Source: an uncultured Oscillospiraceae bacterium (GTDB taxonomy: Bacteria; Bacillota; Clostridia; Oscillospirales; Oscillospiraceae). From it: a DNA stretch of 25,724 nucleotides. Shown here in pieces: positions 6,973 through 14,625 of this stretch. The notes beneath the pieces are model-generated. The model did not search any database, was not told the DNA's origin, and saw only the letters and a list, made by a program, of their open reading frames with translations. The stretch is from assembly GCA_900756715.1 (NCBI GenBank), contig CAAELC010000126.1, positions 1 through 25,724 of the forward strand, written 5' to 3'. Each line of letters opens with the position of its first letter. Within the stretch, counting starts at the first letter, position 1. Both the position numbers and the translations under genes were made by a program.

Positions 6973-7344
6973 TTATTTCTGCTCCTTCAGCAGATCCCGA
7001 ATCTCCGTCAACAGCTCCTCGGTGCTGGGACCCTTGGGCTCCTCCTTTTTGGGAGGCTCCTTCGGCTTCAGCCGGTTCACGGCCTTTACAATGATAAACA
7101 CCACGAAGGCCGTAATCAAGAAGGAGATAATAGAGTTAATAACCGCCCCGATGCCGAAGCCGCCCGGCGCCCACTCGGCGAAGGTGCTGTCCGGAATCAG
7201 CAGTCCCAGCAGGGGAGTCAGCAGATTCTGCACGATAGAGGTCACAATGGCCGTGAAAGCAGAGCCTACCACCACGCCTACGGCCATATCCAGCACATTG
7301 CCGCGCATGGCAAAGGCTTTGAATTCAGCAAAAAACTTTTTCAT
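6973..7344 (-). CDS. mscL: Large-conductance mechanosensitive channel MscL
   Basis: MscL is a homopentameric inner-membrane channel that opens under membrane tension to release solutes on osmotic downshock. The 123-residue product begins MKKFFAEFKAFAMRGNVLDMAVGVVVGSAF, the family's N-terminal helix and first transmembrane segment (about 15-45). A second transmembrane segment follows (about 67-90), then a charged Pro/Lys/Glu linker and a C-terminal helix (STEELLTEIRDLLKEQ). The ATG at 7344 has AGGAG about 9 nt upstream. It lies between serS (38-nt gap) and rsmG (1-nt gap), apparently in one operon. Confidence 0.97.
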   Translation of the reverse strand: MKKFFAEFKAFAMRGNVLDMAVGVVVGSAFTAIVTSIVQNLLTPLLGLLIPDSTFAEWAPGGFGIGAVINSIISFLITAFVVFIIVKAVNRLKPKEPPKKEEPKGPSTEELLTEIRDLLKEQK

Positions 7345-7382
7345 GCCTGTTTTCTCCTGTTATCTGTGTTTTGCAGACCTTC

Positions 7383-8687
7383 TCAGTGCTTCGGCACGAG
7401 CCGGTCATGTCCGCCCATATAAGGCTGCAGTGCCTTGGGAATCAGTACCGTACCGTCGGCCTGCAGGTTGTTTTCCAGAAAAGCAATCAGCATCCGGGGG
7501 GGTGCCACGCAGGTGTTGTTCAGGGTGTGGCACAGCTGCATTTTTCCGTTCTCGTCCCTGTAGCGGATTTTCAGCCGCCGGGCCTGTGCGTCGCCCAGAT
7601 TGGAGCAGGAGCACACCTCAAAATACTTCTGCTGCCGGGGGGACCATGCCTCAATGTCGCAGGACTTGCATTTCAGGTCAGCCAGATCGCCGGAGCAGCA
7701 CTCCAGCTGCCGCACCGGAATATCCAGCGACCGGAACAGCTCCACAGAATATTTCCATAGCTGCTCATACCATGCCTTGGAATCCTCCGGCTTGCATACC
7801 ACAATCATTTCCTGCTTTTCAAACTGATGAATCCGGTAGATCCCCCGCTCCTCGATGCCGTGGGCGCCCTTCTCCTTGCGGAAGCAGGGGGAGTAGGAGG
7901 TCAGCGTCTGGGGCAGGGATTCCGCCGGCAGGATCTGATCGATAAACTTGCCGATCATGGAATGCTCGCTGGTGCCGATCAGATACAGGTCCTCGCCCTC
8001 GATTTTATACATCATGGCGTCCATATCCGTCTGGCTCATCACGCCTTCCACCACATTGCCGTGAATCATGAAGGGAGGGATGCAGTAGGTAAAGCCCTTG
8101 TCGATCATGAAATCCCGTCCATAGGCCAGCACCGCCTCATGCAGCCGCGCGATGTCGCCCATCAGATAGTAAAATCCGTTGCCGGATACCCGTCCGGCCG
8201 CGTCCATATCAATGCCGTCAAAGCGCTCCATGATTTCCGTGTGGTAAGGAATCTCAAACTCCGGCACCTTTGCCTCGCCGAAGCGCTGTACCTCCACATT
8301 GCAGCTGTCGTCCGGGCCGATGGGTACCGACGGGTCAATCATCTGGGGGATGACCATCATGATTTTCGTCAGCTGTTCGCTCAGCTTTGTCTCCATTTCT
8401 TCCAGCTGAGCCAGCCGGTCGGCATTGGCCTTCACCTGTGCCTTCACCGCTTCGGCCTCCTCCAGCTTGGAGGGATCTTTCTTGGCCTGTCCCATCAGCA
8501 TGCCAACCTGCTTGCTCAGCTTGTTCCGCATTGCCCGCAGATCGCTGGCCTCCTGCTGTGCGGCCCGCTTTTCGGCGTCCAGAGCCACCGCCTCGTCTAC
8601 CAGCGGCAGCTTAGCGTTTTGAAACTTTTTGCGAATGTTTTCCTTAACAGCATCGGGGTTTTCCCGCAAAAATCGAATATCCAACAT
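7383..8687 (-). CDS. serS: Seryl-tRNA synthetase
   Basis: SerRS charges tRNA-Ser and supplies Ser-tRNA for Ser and Sec. The 434-residue product has the N-terminal helical hairpin that binds the tRNA long arm (about 25-105) and a class II core. Motif 2 reads CFRKEKGAHGIEERGIYRIHQFEKQEM. Motif 3 begins HTLNNTCVAPPRMLIAFLENN and continues to LIPKALQPYMGG, where most bacterial enzymes have HTLNGSGLAVGRTL. A Cys-rich stretch, CCSGDLADLKCKSCDIEAWS, precedes it. It appears full-length and intact. The ATG at 8687 has AAGGA about 11 nt upstream. A parS site (8715-8730) lies between parB and this gene. Confidence 0.95.
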   Translation of the reverse strand: MLDIRFLRENPDAVKENIRKKFQNAKLPLVDEAVALDAEKRAAQQEASDLRAMRNKLSKQVGMLMGQAKKDPSKLEEAEAVKAQVKANADRLAQLEEMETKLSEQLTKIMMVIPQMIDPSVPIGPDDSCNVEVQRFGEAKVPEFEIPYHTEIMERFDGIDMDAAGRVSGNGFYYLMGDIARLHEAVLAYGRDFMIDKGFTYCIPPFMIHGNVVEGVMSQTDMDAMMYKIEGEDLYLIGTSEHSMIGKFIDQILPAESLPQTLTSYSPCFRKEKGAHGIEERGIYRIHQFEKQEMIVVCKPEDSKAWYEQLWKYSVELFRSLDIPVRQLECCSGDLADLKCKSCDIEAWSPRQQKYFEVCSCSNLGDAQARRLKIRYRDENGKMQLCHTLNNTCVAPPRMLIAFLENNLQADGTVLIPKALQPYMGGHDRLVPKH

Positions 8688-8714
8688 GGTTTAAATGGTC
8701 CTTCCTTATCTGCC

Positions 8715-8730
8715 TGTTTCATGTGAAACA
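8715..8730 (+). other. parS: parS site downstream of parB
   Basis: TGTTTCATGTGAAACA matches the ParB (Spo0J) recognition sequence TGTTTCACGTGAAACA at 15 of 16 positions. It lies 2 nt after the parB stop codon, between parB and serS. The central TG makes the site slightly asymmetric, and its orientation equals that of the three copies near 10.5 kb. Confidence 0.93.
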
Positions 8731-8732
8731 GT

Positions 8733-9605
8733 TTATTTTGCTTTGATTTTTCCCAGCGCGTCCAGCAGTGCATTCAAATCGTCCACGCCATAGAACTCCA
8801 GTTCAATCCGGCCTTTTTTCCGTCCGCTGACAATGCGGCAGCCTCTGCCCAGCCGGGTGCCAAGCTCCTTGGCAGCCTCCTCGGCATAGTTCACTTCCAG
8901 CCCGCCGGAGGTCACCGCCGGCGTGTCCTTTTCTTCTGCTGTTAGCTTCTTCACCAGAAGCTCTGTCTGCCGTACCGACAAATCCGATTTGATTACCGCA
9001 TCCGCCGCCTTTTCCTGCAAAGCGGGGGACAGGGGCAGAATGGCCCGGGCGTGTCCGTTGGAAATGCGCCCATCCTCTACCATGGCCCGCACCGACGGGC
9101 ACAGGTTCAGCAGCCGCAGTGAATTTGCCACAGTCGACCGGGACTTTCCCACCCGCTGCGCCGTCTCCTCCTGCGTCAGGTTGTACTGGCTCATCAGTAC
9201 CTGATAGCCCTCGGCCTCCTCAATGGGATTCAGGTCTTCCCGCTGCAAATTTTCAATCATGGCCAGCTCCATGGCCTTCCGGTCATCTGCCTCGATGACA
9301 ATGGCCGGCACCTGACTCAATCCAGCCATTCGCGCCGCCCGCCACCGCCGTTCACCTGCGATGATCTGATAATATCCGGATTGCAGCTTCCGTACCGTCA
9401 GCGGCTGAATAATTCCGTGTTCTCGGATAGAATCGGCCAGATCAGCCAATGATTCCGGGTCAAATTGCTTTCTCGGCTGCGAGGCGCAGCTTTCCACCTG
9501 CGAAATAGGGAGGTAGAGGCTGCTTTTCTCCTCGTGACTTTCCAATACATCGTCGCCCAGCAGGGCGGCCAGGCCTTTGCCCAAACCCTTGGAACTGCTT
9601 GCCAT
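8733..9605 (-). CDS. parB: Chromosome-partitioning protein ParB (Spo0J)
   Basis: ParB binds parS, loads as a CTP-gated clamp, spreads on DNA and recruits SMC near the origin. The 290-residue product starts MASSSKGLGKGLAALLGDD, the segment that stimulates ParA. The CTP-binding motif GERRWRA is at 84-90 and is followed by ENLQREDLNPIEEAEGY (118-134). The parS-reading helix-turn-helix LTQEETAQRVGKSRSTVANSL is at about 143-164, and the C-terminal dimerisation region ends in LNALLDALGKIK. The ATG at 9605 directly follows the parA stop codon and has AGGAGG 5 nt upstream. With parA and four parS sites nearby this is a complete parABS system. Confidence 0.97.
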   Translation of the reverse strand: MASSSKGLGKGLAALLGDDVLESHEEKSSLYLPISQVESCASQPRKQFDPESLADLADSIREHGIIQPLTVRKLQSGYYQIIAGERRWRAARMAGLSQVPAIVIEADDRKAMELAMIENLQREDLNPIEEAEGYQVLMSQYNLTQEETAQRVGKSRSTVANSLRLLNLCPSVRAMVEDGRISNGHARAILPLSPALQEKAADAVIKSDLSVRQTELLVKKLTAEEKDTPAVTSGGLEVNYAEEAAKELGTRLGRGCRIVSGRKKGRIELEFYGVDDLNALLDALGKIKAK

Positions 9606-10394
9606 TTACTCCTCCTGCTCCTTTCCGACTATGCCGTTTTTCCGTAAAAATTCCTGTGCCACATTGCGATACGCCTCAGCGCCGCGGCAGGTGTTGTCAT
9701 ACGCATTGATGGGCTTGCCGTGGCTGGGAGCCTCTGACAGCCGGACATTCCTCGGAATCACGGTGGCATATACCTTTCCGGGGAAAAACCGCTTCACCTC
9801 CTGCGCCACTTGAATGGACAGGTTGGTTCTTCCGTCAAACATGGTCAGCAGCACACCCTCAATCTCCAGCCCCGGGTTCTGCCCGCGCCGCACAATGCGA
9901 ACCGTATTCATCAGATCGCTCAGCCCCTCCAGCGCGTAATACTCGCCCTGCAAAGGCACCAGCAGGGTGTTGGCTGCACAGAGCCCGTTCAGCGTCAGCA
10001 GCTCCAGCGAGGGGGGGCAATCAATGAAGATGAAGTCGTAATTCTCCCGCACCCGATCCAATGCCTGCTTCAGCAGAAATTGCCGGTTGTCCATGTTAAT
10101 CATTTCAATGCCCGCTCCGGCCAGCGTCTTGCTGCTGGGCAGCACATCGCCATAAGGCGTATGCACAATGGCTTTTTCGGTGTCCACGCCGTTAATCAGC
10201 ACATCGTAAATGCCATTGGAGCGCCCTTTGTCCACCCCCATGCCGGAGGTGGCGTTGGCCTGCGGGTCAAAGTCGCACAGCAGTACCCGATAGCCAGCTA
10301 CTTTCAGTGCTGCCGTCAGGTTCACGCAGGTGGTGGTCTTTCCCACGCCGCCCTTTTGATTTACGATTGCAACGATTTTGCCCAAAACTTCCAC
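9606..10394 (-). CDS. parA: Chromosome-partitioning ATPase ParA (Soj)
   Basis: ParA/Soj is a DNA-binding ATPase that works with ParB in origin segregation and, in Bacillus, modulates DnaA. The 262-residue product has the deviant Walker A KGGVGKTT (K14, K19), LLCDFDPQANATSGMG, and the Walker B region FIFIDCPPSLELLTLNGL. The C-terminal RNVRLSEAPSHGKPINAYD is characteristic of Soj. The start is GTG at 10394, with a weak GAGAG about 7 nt upstream; TTG at 10385 (giving MGKIVAIVNQKGG) is possible but has a poor binding-site spacing. It abuts parB without a gap. A promoter lies at 10458-10485 and three parS sites upstream of it. Confidence 0.96.
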   Translation of the reverse strand: MEVLGKIVAIVNQKGGVGKTTTCVNLTAALKVAGYRVLLCDFDPQANATSGMGVDKGRSNGIYDVLINGVDTEKAIVHTPYGDVLPSSKTLAGAGIEMINMDNRQFLLKQALDRVRENYDFIFIDCPPSLELLTLNGLCAANTLLVPLQGEYYALEGLSDLMNTVRIVRRGQNPGLEIEGVLLTMFDGRTNLSIQVAQEVKRFFPGKVYATVIPRNVRLSEAPSHGKPINAYDNTCRGAEAYRNVAQEFLRKNGIVGKEQEE

Positions 10395-10457
10395 TCACTT
10401 TCTCTCTGCGGCATAAGGTATGCCCTGTTTCGGCTCAACAACGCGTTATAATAAATT

Positions 10458-10485
10458 ATTATACCACATCACTGGCCGCATGCAA
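10458..10485 (-). promoter_or_regulatory. Predicted promoter of parAB
   Basis: On the minus strand TTGCAT (10485-10480) and a perfect TATAAT (10463-10458) are spaced by 16 nt. The -10 box forms one arm of a small inverted repeat, TATAATA-ATT-TATTATA (10463-10447). The nearest parS begins 28 bp upstream of the -35 box, so ParB spreading could repress or modulate this promoter. Confidence 0.7.
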
Positions 10486-10512
10486 TAGATAACAGGAAAA
10501 AATCTCGAAAAA

Positions 10513-10528
10513 TGTTTCATGTGAAACA
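10513..10528 (+). other. parS: parS site 1 upstream of parA
   Basis: TGTTTCATGTGAAACA differs from the Spo0J/ParB consensus only at the centre. It is the parS copy nearest to the parA promoter and is flanked by A and T, extending the symmetric arms by one base each side. Confidence 0.94.
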
Positions 10529-10573
10529 TCACCCAAACCGCAAGAGAACGATATAGAAATAGCAGAACTTTTG

Positions 10574-10589
10574 TGTTTCATGTGAAACA
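10574..10589 (+). other. parS: parS site 2 upstream of parA
   Basis: An identical TGTTTCATGTGAAACA, starting 61 bp from the previous copy and in the same orientation, lies in the intergenic region between parA and the GH13 gene. Confidence 0.94.
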
Positions 10590-10602
10590 GTCGGAAAAGG
10601 GA

Positions 10603-10630
10603 AGGGGATGTTTCATGTGAAACATCCCCT
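10603..10630 (+). other. parS: parS site 3 within an extended inverted repeat
   Basis: The parS core TGTTTCATGTGAAACA occupies 10609-10624. The symmetry extends to 13-bp arms, AGGGGATGTTTCA (10603-10615) and TGAAACATCCCCT (10618-10630), around a central TG. It starts 35 bp from site 2 and lies 9 nt beyond the GH13 stop codon, so the transcript of that gene could fold it into a hairpin; the following minus-strand sequence is pyrimidine-rich but not a clean U-run. Confidence 0.93.
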
Positions 10631-10638
10631 ATGCTCAC

Positions 10639-12492
10639 TTATTGTAATAGTACGCCGCTTCGTGGCGGCAGCCGCAGCCGCACTGATCCTCCTGCCGCAA
10701 AAAATTGCTGCCCCGTCAGCAAATCCTGTGCCAAGGGAGCGCCTTCCCAGGCAAGCTCCATTTCCCGGGCCGTGTCTCCGGCGTTCATTGCGCAGATTAA
10801 CCGGCCTCCATCGTCTTGCCGTTCCAGAACCAGCAGGCCACCCTCTGCCGCCAGATACCGGATACCGCCGTCTTGCAGACAGCTGTGCTCCGCCCGCAGC
10901 CGCCCCAGCAGCTGATACCATGCAAGCAGTTCCGAATCCTCGCCGCCCCATGGATAGGTTCGCCGGTTCAGCGGATCTTCAAAGCCCTCCATCCCAGCCT
11001 CGTCGCCGTAATACACGGTAGGGGAGCCGGGGAAAACATACAGCAGCAGCGCACCCAGCTTCAGTCGTTCCTTCCCGCGTTGCCGATCCTCCGGATTCAG
11101 CCGATAGGCTGCCCGCTCCGATTTGCTTTCCGGGCTTTGCTCTGCCCCCAACAGGGTCAGGATTCGTGCCGTGTCGTGGGTGCCCAGAAAATTCATGGTG
11201 CTGTAAAAGGCAGCAGGAGGGTAGTGCTCCCGCAGATTTTCCATAGCCTCCCGAAAATCCCCGGCGTCTCCTCCGGCCAGCCAGGCCAGCGCTGCCGTCC
11301 GGAAGGGATAGTTCATCAGCCCGTGGGTCTCGTTACCCAGCAGATATTTCCGCCGTCTGGAATAGGCAATCTTATTGCTGCCGTCCTCCCATACCTCGCC
11401 CAACAGGATGCTGCCCGGTTTTTCCTCCTCCATGGCGTCACGCAGCTCTGCAATAAAGTCGTCCGGCAGCTCGTCGGCCACATCCAGCCGCCAGCCGTCT
11501 GCTCCGGCCCGCAGCCACCGCCGCACCACAGAATCCTTCCCCCGGATGATAAACTCCCGGTAGGACGCGTCATTTTCCTCCACGGCCGGCAGAGTGTCAA
11601 TGCCCCACCATGCGTCGTATTGATCCGGCCAGTGGGAAAAATGATACCAATTATAATAGGGGGATTTCTGACTCTGCGCCGCGCCCAGCCCCGGATAAAA
11701 TCCTTCGGCGTTAAAATAGCGGCTGTTGCTTCCGTTGTGGTTGAAAACGCCATCCAGTATGATGCGCATGCCCCGCCGGTGAGCTTCCCGGCATAGAAAA
11801 TCAAAATCGCCCTCCGTGCCCAGCATGGGATCAATGGCCAGATAGTCTGCCGTGTTGTACCTGTGGTTGGACGCGGATTCAAAAATAGGATTCAAATACA
11901 GGGTGGTTACGGATAAGGATTGCAAATAGTCCAGTTTGCTTGCAATTCCTGCCAGATTTCCGCCGAAAAAGTCGGAATTCAGCACCTTCCCATCGGCATC
12001 CGGCAGATAAACCGGAGTGTCCTCCCACGCCTGGTGTACGGTTCGATTTCCTACCATTCCGGTAGGGTCGGGCACTTCCGTCCGATAGAACCGGTCCGGG
12101 AAAATCTGATAGGTAATCCCCCGGCCAAACCACTGCGGCGTCTCCCGGCAGCTGTCGTATACAGTCAGCTGCCACCGGCTTTCACCGCTGCACCCCCAGC
12201 CCTCCGGGCCGTACAGCGTCTGCGTGCCGCCCGCCTTCTCCGCTGCAAATTGATACCATATCAGTTCCGGCTGCTCCGGTGCCCGGTAAACGCCGCCAAA
12301 GCCCCCTTCCTGCAGGGGAGAGAGTAAAATCCGGCTCCGTTTTCCGCCGAATTCCTCATAAATATCCAGCCATGCGGCAGAAATCCCCTGTTCCGCCTCC
12401 GGCCGCAGGGTAAAAGAGACTTCGGTGCCGCAGGAAACGGCACCGAAAGGTTTTTTAAAAGAAAGATTTTTTGGATCAAAAGCAGTTCCCAT
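10639..12492 (-). CDS. GH13 alpha-glucan hydrolase (neopullulanase/cyclomaltodextrinase-like)
   Basis: The 617-residue product is a glycoside hydrolase family 13 enzyme expected to cleave alpha-glucosidic bonds in maltodextrin-like substrates. An N-terminal beta domain (about 1-120) resembles the CBM34-type domain of neopullulanases. The catalytic barrel starts at WFGRGITYQIFPDRF. All four conserved regions are present: DGVFNH; GWRLDVADE with nucleophile D337; GEVWED with acid/base E366; and FLGTHD with D440. A C-terminal beta domain ends the protein. No signal peptide is seen, so it is probably cytoplasmic. The ATG at 12492 has AGAGG about 11 nt upstream. It follows the PBP2 gene by 15 nt, suggesting cotranscription with the wall-elongation genes. 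The exact substrate cannot be told from sequence alone. Confidence 0.9.
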   Translation of the reverse strand: MGTAFDPKNLSFKKPFGAVSCGTEVSFTLRPEAEQGISAAWLDIYEEFGGKRSRILLSPLQEGGFGGVYRAPEQPELIWYQFAAEKAGGTQTLYGPEGWGCSGESRWQLTVYDSCRETPQWFGRGITYQIFPDRFYRTEVPDPTGMVGNRTVHQAWEDTPVYLPDADGKVLNSDFFGGNLAGIASKLDYLQSLSVTTLYLNPIFESASNHRYNTADYLAIDPMLGTEGDFDFLCREAHRRGMRIILDGVFNHNGSNSRYFNAEGFYPGLGAAQSQKSPYYNWYHFSHWPDQYDAWWGIDTLPAVEENDASYREFIIRGKDSVVRRWLRAGADGWRLDVADELPDDFIAELRDAMEEEKPGSILLGEVWEDGSNKIAYSRRRKYLLGNETHGLMNYPFRTAALAWLAGGDAGDFREAMENLREHYPPAAFYSTMNFLGTHDTARILTLLGAEQSPESKSERAAYRLNPEDRQRGKERLKLGALLLYVFPGSPTVYYGDEAGMEGFEDPLNRRTYPWGGEDSELLAWYQLLGRLRAEHSCLQDGGIRYLAAEGGLLVLERQDDGGRLICAMNAGDTAREMELAWEGAPLAQDLLTGQQFFAAGGSVRLRLPPRSGVLLQ

Positions 12493-12507
12493 AACCGAAT
12501 TTTCCTC

Positions 12508-14556
12508 TCACGGAAGCAGTGTGTTTTCGCCGGTAATTACGCTGTCGGCAGAGGCGTTGGAGAAATAGGCGTTGATAATATCCGCCGCCACAGGCGCCAG
12601 ATAGGAACCTGCATCGGCTTTTTCGATTACCACACAAATGGCGATTTGCGGGTCCTCATACGGCGCGTAGGCCACGAAGCAGCCGTTAGCCAGTCCCGAG
12701 GAGCCCACCTCCGCCGTGCCGGTCTTACATCCCACCGATACCGGGCAGCTTGAAAAATAGCTGTTCAGGGAACCTGTGGCCAGATTGTGGGTACCCTCTT
12801 TGATGGCTTCCAGCGTAGAGTCGCTCATCTCCACATGATTCACCGGATCTTTATCATATGCATATACCACGGAGGCGTTGTCATAGCTTTTCACACTTTT
12901 AAGCAGATGCGCCTCATAGTGTTCCCCTCCGCTTACCACCGTGGCCATATAGTTGGCCAGCTGCAGCGGGGTAAACAGGTTGTAGGACTGTCCGATGGCT
13001 GCCGTGATGGTCTGTCCGTCGGTCCAGGTTTCGCCGATCTGCTCGGCGTATTCCGGGCTGGCCAGCGCCCCGGCGGAGTCTCCAATCTCAATGCCGGTGT
13101 GCTCGCCCAGACCGAACTGCCGCGCGTAGCTGTCCAGCGTCTGGATGCCGGTCAGCCGTCCCACCTCGTAGAAAAAGTAGTTGCACGATACCGTAATCGC
13201 TTCCGATACATCCACTGCGCCGTGGGTACCGCCGCCTGCGGCATAAATCCAGCACATAGGCTGCGGGAATGCATAGTAAGTGTACCGTCCCCGGTCCACA
13301 ATGGTGGTGGACGGCGTGATAACGCCGGATTCCAGCGCCGCCACCGCCGTACACAGTTTAAAGGTAGAGCCCGGCGCATAGGTGCCGTCCGTAGCCCGGT
13401 TGAACATAGGCAATGCTGCGTCTTCGCTCCATGTGTCGTACATCTCGTCCCACTTGCTCAAATCATAGGTGGGATAGGAAGCCAGTGCCAGAATCTCTCC
13501 CGTCCCCACCGAAATCACGGCCGCCGCTCCGCCCCGGGTTTCACCGTCCCGGTTCAGGGACTGAATGCGGCTTGCCAGGGAATCCTCCGCCGCCTTCTGC
13601 AAATCAATGTCCAGCGTCAGGGCCACCGTGTTGCCGGGCTGCGGTTCCTTGGTGTATAGTTCTCCCGTAATTTTTCCGTTTTCGTCGGTGGTGATAAGCT
13701 TTGTGCCGTTGGTGCCGTGCAGATATTCCTCAAAGGCTTCCTCCACGCCGCCCTTGCCCACCAGCGCATCCATGGAGTACCCCTTGTCCTTGTACTGATT
13801 CCAATCTTCCGCGAAAATGCGGCTGATACGCCCCAGAATGTGGGCTGCATAGGTGGTGTTGTAAACCCGGACCGAGGAGGTGCCCGTGCTCACCCCCTGA
13901 AAATGACCGTCCACCACCTGACTAATCAGCTCCACCGCCACATCCTCGGCAAATACATAGCTGTTGCCCTGTATTTCCGTGCTGTAGCGTACCCCGGCAA
14001 TCCATCGGACCTGCTGATCCGTATAGCTGTCGTCAATTTTGTAGATTTCCCGCAGCTTCGCCAGAATCGTCCCGTCGTCCACCGCCGTCACCTGGGGCAG
14101 TCCATCTTCGGAAAGCGCCTTGGCATAGGCCAGCTTGTTTTCCGACAGCCAGCCTGTAAATGTCTCGCTGTTGGCGTCGGAGGTCAGAGCGTAGGGCTCC
14201 GTCTGTCCCAGCGGCAGCAAATCCCGCCATGTCACACCCTGTCCCTGACACAGCTCAATCAGCCGAAGAATGGCCGCATTGCAGGCGCTGTCGTCCTTTT
14301 TAAAGGACTCGTCAGAAAATTTCAGTGTATAAGTCAGCCGGTTGGATACCAGCACCTTGCCGTTGCGATCCGTAAGGATGCCCCGGCTGGCCTCCACGGT
14401 CTGCGCAGTGGCATTGCTGGACATGGACTGGGCCCGATACTCGCTGCCGTGTACCACCTGATATTGGAACAGCAGCACGCCGTAAAAAATCAGTACCAGC
14501 GCCAGAAATCCGGCAATTACCAGAAGCCGCCGCCTGTAGGGGTTGTTTGCTTTCAT
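12508..14556 (-). CDS. mrdA: Class B penicillin-binding protein 2 (elongasome transpeptidase)
   Basis: PBP2 is the monofunctional peptidoglycan transpeptidase of the rod-elongation complex. The 682-residue product has a short cytoplasmic N-terminus, one membrane anchor (about 11-33), a dimerisation region starting ASRGILTDRNGKVLVSN, and a C-terminal transpeptidase domain. The active-site motifs are STFK with nucleophile S397, SCN at 457-459, and KTG at 611-613. The ATG at 14556 has AAAGGAGG 5 nt upstream. It follows mreC and mreD, the usual context for the elongation-specific PBP2 rather than the division PBP. No rodA is present in the window. Confidence 0.95.
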   Translation of the reverse strand: MKANNPYRRRLLVIAGFLALVLIFYGVLLFQYQVVHGSEYRAQSMSSNATAQTVEASRGILTDRNGKVLVSNRLTYTLKFSDESFKKDDSACNAAILRLIELCQGQGVTWRDLLPLGQTEPYALTSDANSETFTGWLSENKLAYAKALSEDGLPQVTAVDDGTILAKLREIYKIDDSYTDQQVRWIAGVRYSTEIQGNSYVFAEDVAVELISQVVDGHFQGVSTGTSSVRVYNTTYAAHILGRISRIFAEDWNQYKDKGYSMDALVGKGGVEEAFEEYLHGTNGTKLITTDENGKITGELYTKEPQPGNTVALTLDIDLQKAAEDSLASRIQSLNRDGETRGGAAAVISVGTGEILALASYPTYDLSKWDEMYDTWSEDAALPMFNRATDGTYAPGSTFKLCTAVAALESGVITPSTTIVDRGRYTYYAFPQPMCWIYAAGGGTHGAVDVSEAITVSCNYFFYEVGRLTGIQTLDSYARQFGLGEHTGIEIGDSAGALASPEYAEQIGETWTDGQTITAAIGQSYNLFTPLQLANYMATVVSGGEHYEAHLLKSVKSYDNASVVYAYDKDPVNHVEMSDSTLEAIKEGTHNLATGSLNSYFSSCPVSVGCKTGTAEVGSSGLANGCFVAYAPYEDPQIAICVVIEKADAGSYLAPVAADIINAYFSNASADSVITGENTLLP

Positions 14557-14593
14557 AGGTTCCTCCTTTCCGAGGGGTCACAGGGAAACGAAC

Positions 14594-14618
14594 AGGGAAG
14601 GGGAAATACGCCTTCCCT
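14594..14618. repeat. 8-bp hairpin in the mreD-PBP2 gap
   Basis: AGGGAAGG (14594-14601) and CCTTCCCT (14611-14618) are perfect inverted repeats around a 9-nt loop, in the 69-nt space between mreD and the PBP2 gene. No U-run follows on the minus strand, so it is not a standard terminator; it might affect mRNA processing or stability. Confidence 0.45.
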
Positions 14619-14625
14619 ACGCCCT

